From JBOHTO01 sp050733695 (lineage in GTDB: Bacteria > Gemmatimonadota > Gemmatimonadetes > Gemmatimonadales > Gemmatimonadaceae), in the NCBI GenBank assembly GCA_050733695.1, contig JBOHTO010000138.1, positions 1-46,706 of the forward strand: DNA of 46,706 bases. The letters are read 5' to 3'. This document shows positions 24,453 to 33,636 of the stretch, piece by piece. The notes beneath the pieces are model-generated. The model was not told the DNA's origin, made no database searches, and saw only the letters and a list, made by a program, of their open reading frames with translations. Position 1 is the first letter of the stretch. Every line of letters starts with the position of its first letter. Both the position numbers and the translations under genes were made by a program.

Positions 24453-27400
24453 ATGCTCGAACGCATCATCGAATGGTCGGTGAACCATCGGTTCCTCGTG
24501 CTGCTCGCGACAATCGCCATATCGCTCGCTGGCGTCGTCGCGATGTACCGGACACCAGTCGACGCGATCCCGGATCTCTCCGATGTCCAGGTCATAGTCA
24601 TGACCGAATGGCCCGGGCAGGCGCCGGAGCTGGTGGAGGATCAGGTGACCTATCCGCTCTCCACCGAGATGCTCAAGGTGCCGAACACGAAGTTCGTGCG
24701 CGGCATGAGCCAGTTCGGGCTCTCGGCGGTGTTCATCGTCTTCGAGGACGGCACGGATCTCTACTGGGCGCGCTCACGCGTGCTGGAGTATCTGAACAGC
24801 GTGCGCGACCGGCTGCCCGCGGGTGCGAGCACGACGCTGGGGCCCGATGCCACGGGGGTCGGCTGGGTGATGCAGTACATCCTCGCCGACACGTCCGGCC
24901 GCCTTAATCTGGCGGAGCTGCGCGGGTTGCAGGACTGGACGGTGCGGCCAGCACTCACGGCCGTTCCGGGTGTCGCCGAGATCGCGTCGCTGGGCGGGTT
25001 CGAAAAGCAGTATCAGATCGAAGTCGATCCGGCGAGGCTCCTCGCCTACGACATTCCACTGAGCCGCGTCGTCAAGGCGGTACAGGCATCCAATCGGGAT
25101 GTCGGTGGCCGGGTGATCGAGTTGGGGGGAACGGAGTACGTGGTGCGTGGCCGCGGACGTTTCGACAGTCTCGAAGACATCCGCTCCGTCGCGCTGGGGA
25201 CCGGACCGGGCGGCACGCCCGTCACGGTCAGCGATGTCGCCAACGTACAGATCGGCCCCGAGATACGGCGCGGGATAGCGGACCTCGACGGTCGGGGCGA
25301 GATAGTGACGGGGTGGGTGGTCATGCGCTTCGGCGAGAACCCGCTCGCCGTGATCGACGGTGTGAAGGAGAAGATGCAGGAGCTCGAGCGGGCCCTCCCG
25401 CCGGGCGTCACGTTCGTGATGGGCTACGACCGCTCGGAGCTGATCGAACGTGCCATCGACACACTGAGGGAGAAGCTCATCGAGGAATCGATCATCGTCG
25501 CGCTGGTAACGGTCCTCTTTCTCCTGCACGTGCAGAGCGCACTCGTCGCCATTCTCACGCTGCCCATCGGGATTCTCATTGCCTTCACAGCCATGCGCTT
25601 CCTGGGCGTGGATGCCAACATCATGTCGCTTGGCGGGATCGCGATCGCGATCGGCGCGATGATCGACGCTGCCATCGTGATGGTGGAGAACATGCACAAG
25701 CACATGGAGCGGAACGAGCTGGAGGGTAAGCCCCTCACGCATCTGCAGATCGTCATCGCTGCCTCGAAAGAGGTGGGGCCAGCGCTCTTCACATCGCTGC
25801 TCATCATCACGCTCTCGTTCCTGCCTGTATTTGCACTGGAGGCGCAGGAAGGGCGCCTGTTCCAGCCCCTCGCATGGACGAAGACTCTCTCGATGGCAGC
25901 CGCGGCGCTGCTGTCGGTCACGCTCGTGCCGGTGATGATGGCGCTCTTCATCCGGAAGGGCGTGAAGCCGGAGGCGGCGAACCCGGTGAACCGCTTCCTG
26001 ATCCGGGTGTACCGGCCAGCGATCGACTTCGTTCTCCGGCACCGCTGGCCGACGATCGCGGCCGCCGTCCTCGTACTGGCCCTGACGATCATTCCCTGGA
26101 AGAACCTGGGCAGCGAGTTCATGCCGCCGCTGAACGAGGGCAGCATCATGGACATGCCGTCGCTTTTCCCGGGCATCGGGACAGCGCAGGCAAAGCAGGT
26201 GCTGCAGCAGCGGGACTCCATCCTCGCGAGCATCCCCGAGGTAGAGATGGTGCTCGGCAAGATCGGTCGGGCCGAGAGCCCCACGGACATGGCGCCGATG
26301 TCCATGATCGAGACGATCGCGATCCTCAAGCCCGGGGACGAGTGGCGCGAGGGTGTCACCCATGACTCGCTCGTCGCCGAGATGAACGCCAGGGTACAGA
26401 CGCCCGGCGTTGCCAACATGTGGTCCATGCCGATCAAGAATCGGCTCGACATGCTTGCGACGGGGATAAAGACGCCGGTCGGAATCCGGATCTTCGGCCC
26501 GAGTCTCGACACGCTCGACACGATCGGTAAGCGAATCGAGGCGCTGCTCCCGGCGGTGGACGGCACGAACTCCGTCTTCGCCGAGCGTGCCGTGGGGGGA
26601 CGCTATCTCGATATCACGGTGGATCGCGTGGCAGTGGCGCGCTACGGGATGACCGTGGAGCAGGTTCAGATGGCCATCATGACAGCCGTGGGCGGAATGC
26701 CGGCGGGCGAAGTGATCGAGGGCCGTGAGCGTTACGGGCTACTCGTGCGCTACCCGCGTGCATTGCGCGACGATCCGCAGGCGATCCGGAACGTGCTCGT
26801 GGCCACTCCCGCCGGTGCGCAGGTCCGGCTGGGCGATCTCGCTGCCATCGACATCACCCGGGGGTCCACGCTCATCAAGTCCGAGAACGCGTATCTGAAC
26901 AACGTCGTCTACGTGGACGTGCGCGACCGCGACATCGGCAGCTACGTCGCCGATGCCAGGGCGCTGCTGGAGGATCGGCTGACGCTCCCGCCGGGCTACC
27001 GCATCGAATGGTCAGGCCAGTTCGAGGCGATGGAGCGTGCGGGACAGAGGCTTCGCGTGGTAGTTCCGATCACACTCGCGATCATCTTCCTGCTGTTGTA
27101 CTTCAACTTCGGCAGCGTGACGGAAAGCGCGATCGTCATGCTATCGCTCCCGTTCTCTCTCGTGGGCGGGGTGTGGCTCATGTGGCTGCTCGGCTACAAC
27201 ATGAGCGTCGCGACGGCGATCGGCTTCATCGCGCTCGCAGGAGTGGCCGCCGAGACTGGAGTGATCATGCTCATCTACCTGGATCAGGCGTATCTCGGGC
27301 GGCGAGAGCAGGGGCTCATGCGCGACCGTGCCGACGTGGACGCGGCTGTCGAGTACGGCGCAGTGGAGCGTGTGCGGCCGAAGATGATGACGGTGACGGC

Positions 27401-27623
27401 GATCATCGCGGGTCTCCTCCCCATTCTGTGGAGCAGTGGCACCGGAGCGGACGTAATGAAGCGGATCGCCGCTCCGATGGTAGGCGGAATGATCACGAGT
27501 ACGGTGCTCACGCTGATCGTCATACCCGCGATCTACTCACTGTGGAAGGAGCGGGAGGTATGGTGGGCGGCCAGGCGGGCGCGGCGCGGCGGGATCTCGT
27601 CTGCCCGCGGCGAGTCAGGGTGA
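24453..27623 (+). CDS. cusA: CusA-like heavy-metal RND efflux pump
   Basis: 1056 residues, full length, about 12 membrane helices with two large periplasmic loops. The helix-4 signature GGIAIAIGAMIDAAIVMVEN matches the copper/silver (HME4) type rather than the Zn/Co/Cd type. Methionines in contexts like those of the metal site in E. coli CusA are present: PMSMIET, NRLDMLATGIK and RYGMTVEQVQ (the last less certain). The start sits seven bases after cusB with the upstream AGAAGAGG as ribosome site. It would export Cu(I)/Ag(I) from periplasm or cytosol through the adaptor and TolC, using proton flow. The C-terminal tail is basic and cytosolic. Confidence 0.95.
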   Translation: MLERIIEWSVNHRFLVLLATIAISLAGVVAMYRTPVDAIPDLSDVQVIVMTEWPGQAPELVEDQVTYPLSTEMLKVPNTKFVRGMSQFGLSAVFIVFEDGTDLYWARSRVLEYLNSVRDRLPAGASTTLGPDATGVGWVMQYILADTSGRLNLAELRGLQDWTVRPALTAVPGVAEIASLGGFEKQYQIEVDPARLLAYDIPLSRVVKAVQASNRDVGGRVIELGGTEYVVRGRGRFDSLEDIRSVALGTGPGGTPVTVSDVANVQIGPEIRRGIADLDGRGEIVTGWVVMRFGENPLAVIDGVKEKMQELERALPPGVTFVMGYDRSELIERAIDTLREKLIEESIIVALVTVLFLLHVQSALVAILTLPIGILIAFTAMRFLGVDANIMSLGGIAIAIGAMIDAAIVMVENMHKHMERNELEGKPLTHLQIVIAASKEVGPALFTSLLIITLSFLPVFALEAQEGRLFQPLAWTKTLSMAAAALLSVTLVPVMMALFIRKGVKPEAANPVNRFLIRVYRPAIDFVLRHRWPTIAAAVLVLALTIIPWKNLGSEFMPPLNEGSIMDMPSLFPGIGTAQAKQVLQQRDSILASIPEVEMVLGKIGRAESPTDMAPMSMIETIAILKPGDEWREGVTHDSLVAEMNARVQTPGVANMWSMPIKNRLDMLATGIKTPVGIRIFGPSLDTLDTIGKRIEALLPAVDGTNSVFAERAVGGRYLDITVDRVAVARYGMTVEQVQMAIMTAVGGMPAGEVIEGRERYGLLVRYPRALRDDPQAIRNVLVATPAGAQVRLGDLAAIDITRGSTLIKSENAYLNNVVYVDVRDRDIGSYVADARALLEDRLTLPPGYRIEWSGQFEAMERAGQRLRVVVPITLAIIFLLLYFNFGSVTESAIVMLSLPFSLVGGVWLMWLLGYNMSVATAIGFIALAGVAAETGVIMLIYLDQAYLGRREQGLMRDRADVDAAVEYGAVERVRPKMMTVTAIIAGLLPILWSSGTGADVMKRIAAPMVGGMITSTVLTLIVIPAIYSLWKEREVWWAARRARRGGISSARGESG

Positions 27624-27711
27624 GCCTGACCCGGCGGATACGAGCTGACCGGAAGTGGTACACGATCGCAGGGGGGGATCATCGACCCCGGGTCGCATCA
27701 CGAGCCCCTAC

Positions 27712-27740
27712 TTGTCACATGTGCATGAATTAATTAACAT
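27712..27740 (+). promoter_or_regulatory. AT-rich promoter/operator of the toxin-antitoxin pair
   Basis: TTGTCA (27712-27717), a 17-base spacer and TAACAT (27735-27740) form a good promoter in a locally AT-rich island. The antitoxin ATG comes six bases after the -10 with no ribosome site, so the mRNA is probably leaderless. The spacer includes the palindromes CATG-TG-CATG and TTAATTAA, possible antitoxin binding sites for self-repression. Confidence 0.6.
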
Positions 27741-27746
27741 TACTTC

Positions 27747-28031
27747 ATGAAAAGAAAGAGTGGGCGCAACTCGCGGGTTCGGGAGCCGATCCAGATATAC
27801 ATCCTGCCCGACGAGCGCCGGTTGCTCGATTGGCTCGCGAACGACACGGGACTGTCCCGTGCCGAGATATTGCGGCGTGGGCTGCGAAGCTTTGCCGCGG
27901 AGCATCGCGGCGAGGAGGGGCCCATGCAGGCTCTGTTGCTCTCGCTGCGAGGGGACGACTGGCCCGCCGACATCGCCAGCCGGCACGACGACCACCTGGC
28001 CGGTGCACACCGCGACCGGCACGGTGCGTGA
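27747..28031 (+). CDS. Ribbon-helix-helix antitoxin (VapB-like)
   Basis: 94 residues. The basic N-terminus (MKRKSGRNSRVR) leads to a ribbon-helix-helix fold: strand PIQIYIL (residues 14-20), helix RRLLDWLANDTG and helix SRAEILRRGLRSFAAEH. The C-terminal 40 residues (including ALLLSLRGDDWPADIASRHD) would be the toxin-neutralising tail. The ATG is close behind a strong AT-rich promoter, and its stop overlaps the toxin's GTG start (GTGA). The protein probably binds its own promoter with the toxin as co-repressor. Function is assigned from fold and pairing. Confidence 0.85.
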   Translation: MKRKSGRNSRVREPIQIYILPDERRLLDWLANDTGLSRAEILRRGLRSFAAEHRGEEGPMQALLLSLRGDDWPADIASRHDDHLAGAHRDRHGA

Positions 28032-28486
28032 GCCGCGCCGTCTTCGTCGACACCTCCGGCTGGCTCGCCGCGGCGAGCACCCGCGAGAGTCGTCACGCCG
28101 AGATGGCAGCGGCTCACGACGACCTTGCAAAGCGGCGGGTGCCGCTGGTCACCACCAATCTCGTCCTCGCCGAGATGCATGTGCTGATCGTTCGGGAGCG
28201 CGGGGCGCGGGCCGGGTGCGCCCTGCTCGACGCCCTGTACACTGATCCCCTGTACCGCGTGATCAGCGCGACGCGTGAGCTGGAGTCCGAGGCGACCGAC
28301 CGGTGGCTTCGCCCCTGTGCGGATCACCGCTTCAGCCTCACCAACGCAGTAAGCTTCGAGGTGATGCGAGTGGAGCGGATCGAGGAGGCGCTTGCGCTGG
28401 ATCATCACTTCGAAGTGGCAGGGTATCGCTTGCTGCCTCCTCCTGCCTCTCGCCTGCCCGGTCGCAGGCGTTCGGCTCGCCGCTGA
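28028..28486 (+). CDS. PIN-domain toxin (VapC-like) with a substituted catalytic acid
   Basis: 152 residues from GTG 28028, overlapping the antitoxin stop. PIN-fold acids: Asp8 in VFVDTSGW, Glu49 in NLVLAEMH, Asp99 in CADHRF and Asp125 in ALDHHFEVAGY. The usual SLTDxxSF motif reads SLTNAVSF, so Asn106 replaces a normally conserved metal-binding Asp. PIN toxins are Mg2+-dependent RNases that cut tRNA, rRNA or mRNA. The substitution may weaken the enzyme, or Asp99 may compensate. The C-terminal tail (ASRLPGRRRSARR) is basic. An upstream in-frame start at 27830 lies inside the antitoxin gene and was rejected. Confidence 0.85.
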   Translation: MSRAVFVDTSGWLAAASTRESRHAEMAAAHDDLAKRRVPLVTTNLVLAEMHVLIVRERGARAGCALLDALYTDPLYRVISATRELESEATDRWLRPCADHRFSLTNAVSFEVMRVERIEEALALDHHFEVAGYRLLPPPASRLPGRRRSARR

Positions 28487-28670
28487 GTTCTCATGGACCA
28501 CCCGGGCTGGCACCCGGCCCTCCTCGGCGATCGAGCCCGTGCGCACGAGGCGTCGCAACCGCGGACGCTGGTCGATCGGCGTCGGCGTTGCGACAAGCAC
28601 GGCGGTCACTGAAGCGATGCTGCTGCGCGTCCCGGAGTACGGGGGCCGTTATCGGTGATGGCTGCACTCC

Positions 28671-29912
28671 TCACCCGCTCGCCGCCGTCACCCCGGAGCT
28701 CTCGCGCGTGTAATCCTCCATGTCCAGCCCCAGGAAGATCGTTGTCACCACGAGCGCCGCGCCGGTCCAGAACGGGACTCCGATGCCGAGCCGGTCGTAG
28801 GCGATACCGGCCCATAGCGGGCCCAGCACTCGCGCGATTCCTCCAAAACTCTGCTGCACACCCATGTACAGTCCGCGCTCGTGAGCGCCGATCACGCGCG
28901 AGAGCAGGCTCGTGACACAGGGGAAGGTGAACGCCGTGCCGAGTGGTACGAGCGCCACTGCGATGGCGAGCGAAACGTATCCGCGCGCGAACGGCAGCCC
29001 CGCGAGTCCGGCGGCGAGAAGCAGAACCCCGAGTCGCGACAGCCGCGCCTCGCCGAAACGGTCGACGGCCCACCCGAGGATCCCCGCGCGCGTGATCACT
29101 GAAATGACGCCGATGTACACGAAGAAGAACCCGATCGTGCTTTCATCGACGCCGAACCGCGCGGCCAGGAAGAGCGCGAGCACCGCGGTCATCCCCGAGA
29201 AAGCGAGGAACACAATGGCGTAGATCCATATCAATCGGGACGATGGCTCGTTGGGGTGCGCGATGACGTGCCACACCGCCTCGCGGGATCTGCGTACCGG
29301 CGCGCCACCGCGCACGGGAGACCGCTCGGTGTGCGATTCGCGCAGGAAGAACCACGCGAAGATGATGTTGAGGACGCAGAGCATGGCGGCGATCAGACCG
29401 GGCGCCTCGTCTCCGAATGTGCGCGACAGCGAGCCGAGCGCAGGGCCGAGTGCGACGCCGACGCTGGTCGCCGCCGACAGCCACCCCAGACTCCGGGCGC
29501 GGTTTTCCGGGTCGGTGGCATCGGCGACATATGCCTGTATCACGCCTACTGTCCCCCCGCCCGCACCCTGGACGATGCGCGAAAGAAAGAGCATGTCCAC
29601 GGAACCGGCGAATGCGAACACGATGTAGGCCAGCGTGGATGCCGCGAGCCCAATGAGTAGCGCGGGACGGCGGCCGTAGCGATCGGAAACCCGCCCCCAG
29701 ACAGGCGCGCTCACCAACTGCGCAACGGAGAACGACGCAATGAGTACGGCGACGACGAAACCATCACCACTCATGCCCATCCAGTCGAGCACGGATATGA
29801 GCACTCCGTCCGACCGGAGCCGCACCGCGTAGAACGGGAGCAGGGGGAGCACCATGAGTAGTCCCACCATGTCCACGAACGCAGTGACCATCAGTACGAT
29901 CAGCTTTCCCAA
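28671..29912 (-). CDS. MFS efflux transporter, TetA-like (DHA1)
   Basis: 413 residues, about 12 membrane helices. N-terminal FVDMVGLLMVLPLLPFYA, motif A (GRVSDRYGRRPALLIG) between helices 2 and 3, and SRIVQGAGGGTVGVIQAYVAD in helix 4-5 are typical of the TetA/DHA1 drug:H+ antiporter family. The TTG start at 29912 is chosen because an in-frame stop lies just upstream; an alternative ATG at 29891 would cost a few residues of the first helix. It lies downstream of the nucleoside importer on the same strand, after an 87-base gap containing the palindrome TATCGCGATA, so it may have its own promoter. Substrate is unknown; names such as tetracycline resistance would be overcalling. Confidence 0.88.
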   Translation of the reverse strand: MGKLIVLMVTAFVDMVGLLMVLPLLPFYAVRLRSDGVLISVLDWMGMSGDGFVVAVLIASFSVAQLVSAPVWGRVSDRYGRRPALLIGLAASTLAYIVFAFAGSVDMLFLSRIVQGAGGGTVGVIQAYVADATDPENRARSLGWLSAATSVGVALGPALGSLSRTFGDEAPGLIAAMLCVLNIIFAWFFLRESHTERSPVRGGAPVRRSREAVWHVIAHPNEPSSRLIWIYAIVFLAFSGMTAVLALFLAARFGVDESTIGFFFVYIGVISVITRAGILGWAVDRFGEARLSRLGVLLLAAGLAGLPFARGYVSLAIAVALVPLGTAFTFPCVTSLLSRVIGAHERGLYMGVQQSFGGIARVLGPLWAGIAYDRLGIGVPFWTGAALVVTTIFLGLDMEDYTRESSGVTAASG

Positions 29913-29999
29913 CGAGTCAGTCCCGGTATCGCGATATCGTTATCTGCTGCCTGCGCGTGATATGTCGCCAGACCGATGAACACCCTTCTGAGTACGGGA

Positions 30000-30878
30000 T
30001 CACTCGGCCGCCTTGCCGAGCGCTGCTGGTGGAACCGACCGGCCGACGACGCCCGCCAGTGCGACGATGGTGAGGACATAGGGAATCGTGGCAACGAACT
30101 GCGAGGGAATGACCTGCACGGCCTGCAGATGGATCTGCAGCGTTTCGGCCGCCGCGAACAGCAGGCACGCGAGCCCGGCGCGCAGCGGATCCCAGCGTCC
30201 GAAAATCACGGCCGCGAGCGCGATGAATCCGCGCCCCGCGGTCATCTGATCGGTGAACTGGTGCTGTTCCAGTGCGAGATACACGCCCCCGAGCGCCGCC
30301 AGAATGCCCGAGAGCACGACCGCGAAGTAGCGTACGCGCGGCACCGACACGCCCACGCTCGCCGCCGCCTCGGGATGTTCACCCACAGCGCGCACTCGCA
30401 ACCCGAACGGGGTGCGATGCACGAGCCATGCAATCGCCGGGGTCGCGATCAACCCCAGCCAGAGCAGTGGATTCGACAGCGACGCGGTCACACCACTCCC
30501 CGGATCAGCGAGCCCGAGGCCCGGAACGCGCGGTGAATTGGACGAGCTGTCGAAGGCGAGCTCGAGGAAGAACCTCGTGATCCCGACGGCAAGCAGATTG
30601 ATCGCGATGCCCACGACGATCTGATCGGCGCGGAAGCGAATGGATGCGACGGCGTGCAGAAGGCCGAAGAGCAGCCCGCCAAGCACACCGCACAGCACGC
30701 CCACCCAGCCGCTGCCGCTGTAGAACGCGCCCAACGCTCCCGAGAACGCACCGGCGAGCATGAAGCCCTCGAGCGTGAGACTGACCACGCCCGATCGCTC
30801 CGCCACGACACCCCCAGCCGCGGCGAAGAGGTAGGGGATCGCAATGCGAACCGTCTGGATCAGGAACGCGAGCTCCAT
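30000..30878 (-). CDS. Nucleoside ABC importer permease, second subunit (YufQ/NupC-like)
   Basis: 292 residues, 8-9 membrane helices. Family-typical stretches are VRIAIPYLFAAAGGVVAERSGVVSLTLEGFML at the N-terminus, the RAVGEHPEAAASVGVSVPRVRYFAVVLSG cytosolic loop, GALGGVYLALEQHQF-like text and AGRGFIALAAVIFGRWDP. It belongs to the BPD_transp_2 permeases that pair with BMP-type binding proteins. The ATG at 30878 overlaps the stop of the first permease (TGATG), giving translational coupling. The predicted role is passage of purine or other nucleosides across the inner membrane together with the sister permease. Confidence 0.92.
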   Translation of the reverse strand: MELAFLIQTVRIAIPYLFAAAGGVVAERSGVVSLTLEGFMLAGAFSGALGAFYSGSGWVGVLCGVLGGLLFGLLHAVASIRFRADQIVVGIAINLLAVGITRFFLELAFDSSSNSPRVPGLGLADPGSGVTASLSNPLLWLGLIATPAIAWLVHRTPFGLRVRAVGEHPEAAASVGVSVPRVRYFAVVLSGILAALGGVYLALEQHQFTDQMTAGRGFIALAAVIFGRWDPLRAGLACLLFAAAETLQIHLQAVQVIPSQFVATIPYVLTIVALAGVVGRSVPPAALGKAAE

Positions 30879-32011
30879 CAGTCGCGGCTCGCGCCGGCAG
30901 TACCACGCACGTCGCCGACCGCCTCGGTGGACGACCGCCCAATGCGAGCGCCGCGCGCAGCATCACGCAGCAGCCGTCGGATTTCCGGTACTGCCATGAC
31001 GACCGCGAGGATCACGATTCCCTCGAGCACTTCCACGAGTGTCCGGGGAACGAGTGCGTTGATCGCGAGCCCGCCCTGCGAAAGAGTCGCGAAGAAGAGC
31101 GCGGCGAGCACGACGCCGAGCGGATGGTTCCGACCCACGAGCGCCACGGCAATGCCGACGAATCCGGCGCCACCGGCGAAGCCATCCTCATAGTAATGCT
31201 TGTAGCCGAGCACGAAGTTGACGCCGCCAAGCCCCGCGAGCGCGCCCGAAAGTGTCATGGCTGCAATCCACATCCGCCCAGGACGCACGCCGCCATATTC
31301 CGCCGCTTCCGGCTGCAACCCGACCGCACGCAACTCGTAGCCGAAACGCGTTCGAAACAGCAGCCACCATATGAAGGCAGCGACCGCAAGCGCGAGCACG
31401 ATCGTCAGATTCGCAGCCGATCCGTGCAGGGCGCCTGTGATCTGCGAGAGCCGTGTCACTGTCCCCGCGCTCAACTCCGGAGTGTGCAGGGTCTCCGCGA
31501 CATTCAGGTGGGATGCCACAAGATAGTTGAGCAGGGCCAGCACAATGAAGTTGAGCATGATCGTCACGATCACTTCGTGCGCGCCGAAGCGGGCCTTGAG
31601 CACTCCGGGCACGGCACCAACCGCGCCGCCACCGGCGACAGCCCCCGCGGCGAGCACCGGCACGGCGATCAATCCGGGTGTTCCGACCGGGAGGAGAAGT
31701 CCCAACGCTGCCGCTGCGAAACCGCCGGCCGCCAACTGGCCCTCAGCACCGATGTTGAACAGTCCCGCGCGCAGGCCGATTGCGACCGCGAGGCCGGTGA
31801 ACGTGAGGGTTGTCGCCTTGTAGATCACCTGGCCGAAGCCGTACGCGTTGCCCCATGTGCCATCGAGAAGCAGCGCCCAGACATCGCCGGGCGATTCGCC
31901 AAAGGCGATGATGAGCAGGTCGCCGGCGACGATCGCGATCATGAGAGCGACGATCGTGGGCAGAAGGGCTTCCTCGATACGTCCCCGCAGCTCGGAGCGT
32001 GCCGCTGTCAT
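30878..32011 (-). CDS. Nucleoside ABC importer permease, first subunit (YufP/NupB-like)
   Basis: 377 residues from ATG 32011. A cytosolic N-terminus of about 15 residues is followed by LLPTIVALMIAIVAGDLLIIAFGESPGD and the family motif GLAVAIGLRAGLFNIGAEGQLAAGG, then about eight helices. A cytosolic loop, ELRAVGLQPEAAEYGGVRPGRMW, resembles that of the sister permease. The start overlaps the ATPase stop (ATGA), and the stop overlaps the second permease start. Longer in-frame extensions upstream lie inside the ATPase gene and lack any permease features. The C-terminal 30 residues are cytosolic and low-complexity. Confidence 0.93.
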   Translation of the reverse strand: MTAARSELRGRIEEALLPTIVALMIAIVAGDLLIIAFGESPGDVWALLLDGTWGNAYGFGQVIYKATTLTFTGLAVAIGLRAGLFNIGAEGQLAAGGFAAAALGLLLPVGTPGLIAVPVLAAGAVAGGGAVGAVPGVLKARFGAHEVIVTIMLNFIVLALLNYLVASHLNVAETLHTPELSAGTVTRLSQITGALHGSAANLTIVLALAVAAFIWWLLFRTRFGYELRAVGLQPEAAEYGGVRPGRMWIAAMTLSGALAGLGGVNFVLGYKHYYEDGFAGGAGFVGIAVALVGRNHPLGVVLAALFFATLSQGGLAINALVPRTLVEVLEGIVILAVVMAVPEIRRLLRDAARGARIGRSSTEAVGDVRGTAGASRD

Positions 32012-33636
32012 GCAGCACCCGTTGTCTGCCCGCCGCTGTGAGCGCCCGTCATGTAGCCACCGAGCAACTCGACGCTCGCGTCCGCGCGAAGCATCGTGAC
32101 CACGATGCGCCCTCCATACATCACGGCAACCCTGTCCGAAAGCGAGAGTATCTCCGACAGCTCTGCAGACACGAGGAGAACGGCCGTCCCGGCATCTCGT
32201 GCTGCCCGCAGTCGCGCGTGGATCATCTCGATCGCACCGACGTCCACACCGCGCGTTGGCTGCGCCGCAAGCAGCACGACGGATTCGCTGCCATCCGGTG
32301 CGCTCATCTCGCGCGCGATGACGATCTTCTGCTGGTTGCCGCCCGAGAGAGCACGCGCGGGGAGCGTCGGATCGCCCGGGCGGATGTCGAACGCCTCGAC
32401 GCGTTCCATCGCGTGTGCGGCGATCGCATGGCGATCCAGCGCGCCCCGCCGGGTGAACCGTCCCTGTCTGCCGAGGATCAGGTTGTCGGCCACGGAGAAG
32501 TCGAGGACCAGACCTCGCCGGTGACGGTCCTCGGGGATGTGTGCGAGCCCCGCTTCGGTGCGCTCGCGTACGCCGAGTGTCTTCATGTCGTGACTCTCGA
32601 GCAGTACGAGCCCGGAAGCCGCGGGCCGTAATCCGGCGATCGTCTCGATCAGCTCTGTCTGACCGTTTCCCTCCACGCCCGCCATGCCCAGGATCTCCCC
32701 CCGATTCACCGTGAAGGCAACTCCATGAAGTGCGCGGGTCCGGCGGGCACCCATGGCGACGAGATCGCGTACCTCCAGCGCCGGTCCGCGTGGAACCGTA
32801 TCCATGTGCACCGGCGACCGCGAGGAAAGCACAGTCTCGCCACTCACAAGAGCCACATCGCGTCCCACCATGGCGCGCGCGATCGTTGCCGGTGTTGTGT
32901 CGCGCGTGGCGAAGCGTGTCACCGTCCGTCCGTCGCGCATCACCGTGACGGCATCGGAGACGTCCATGACCTCGTCGAGCTTGTGCGTGATCAGGACGAC
33001 GGTTGATCCGCCGTCGCGCAGGGTGCGCAGCACGCGCCAGAGTTCCGCTATCTCCGGTGGCGAGAGTACAGCCGTGGGCTCGTCGAGGATCAGCACTCGC
33101 GCACCGCGGAAGATCGTCCTCAGTATCTCTACTCGCTGCGCCTCGCCCACCGAGAGGTCGGCGACGACGGATTCCGGAGAGGCCCGCAGGCCTGTACGCT
33201 CGGTGAGGCCGCGCACCTCGCGCATCGCGGCAGCGAGATCGAACGCTATGCCGCGTCGTGGTTCCCGGCCGAGCACGAGATTCTCCGCAACCGTCAGCGT
33301 GGGCACGAGCATGAAGTGCTGGTGCACCATGCCCACACCTGCCTCGATTGCCTCGGCGGCGGACCATCCGGTCACGTCGCGGCCGAACAGGTGAATGGAA
33401 CCCGAGTCGGGATCTGTCATACCGCTGAGGATGCGCATCAGCGTGGACTTGCCCGCTCCGTTCTCGCCAACCAGCGCATGGATCTCACCGGCGCGAACAG
33501 CGAGTGAAGCCCCCCGGTTTGCCCGCACCGCACCGAACGACTTCTCGATCGCGTGCATGGTGATCGCCGGCGCCGCAGCATCTTCCATCGAAGGCGGTGC
33601 GGAGTAATCCGCCTTTCGACCCAACGGATCTGTCAC
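32008..33636 (-). CDS. Nucleoside ABC importer ATPase with two ATP-binding cassettes (YufO/NupA-like)
   Basis: About 542 residues from GTG 33636, which overlaps the binding-protein stop (GTGA); an ATG at 33588 would give 526. First cassette: Walker A GENGAGKST, signature LSVGEAQRVEIL, Walker B VLILDEPTAVLSP and H-loop LITHKLDEV. Second cassette: a degenerate Walker A, GVEGNGQTEL, in which the usual Lys-Ser/Thr is lost, the signature LSGGNQQKIVIARE, and AAQPTRGVDVGAIE in place of a standard Walker B. This asymmetry is normal for ribose/nucleoside-type ATPases, so only one site is expected to hydrolyse ATP efficiently. It energises the two permeases encoded downstream. Confidence 0.92.
   Translation of the reverse strand: MTDPLGRKADYSAPPSMEDAAAPAITMHAIEKSFGAVRANRGASLAVRAGEIHALVGENGAGKSTLMRILSGMTDPDSGSIHLFGRDVTGWSAAEAIEAGVGMVHQHFMLVPTLTVAENLVLGREPRRGIAFDLAAAMREVRGLTERTGLRASPESVVADLSVGEAQRVEILRTIFRGARVLILDEPTAVLSPPEIAELWRVLRTLRDGGSTVVLITHKLDEVMDVSDAVTVMRDGRTVTRFATRDTTPATIARAMVGRDVALVSGETVLSSRSPVHMDTVPRGPALEVRDLVAMGARRTRALHGVAFTVNRGEILGMAGVEGNGQTELIETIAGLRPAASGLVLLESHDMKTLGVRERTEAGLAHIPEDRHRRGLVLDFSVADNLILGRQGRFTRRGALDRHAIAAHAMERVEAFDIRPGDPTLPARALSGGNQQKIVIAREMSAPDGSESVVLLAAQPTRGVDVGAIEMIHARLRAARDAGTAVLLVSAELSEILSLSDRVAVMYGGRIVVTMLRADASVELLGGYMTGAHSGGQTTGAA

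Noticed and set aside
27740..28609. Minus-strand open frame opposite the toxin-antitoxin pair
   Set aside because: Antisense to two genes with clear folds; its residues show no domain and no ribosome site.
28487..28670. Possible small gene or remnant in the convergent gap between the toxin and the MFS gene
   Set aside because: Frames there give only Arg-rich, domain-free text; a weak hairpin (CCGGG-CTGGCA-CCCGG) is the only structure I see.
28671..29912. Tetracycline resistance determinant
   Set aside because: Similarity is to the broad DHA1 family; nothing in the sequence specifies tetracycline.
32012..33367. N-terminal extension of the first nucleoside permease
   Set aside because: Arg/His-rich shadow of the ATPase gene; the permease begins at ATG 32011.
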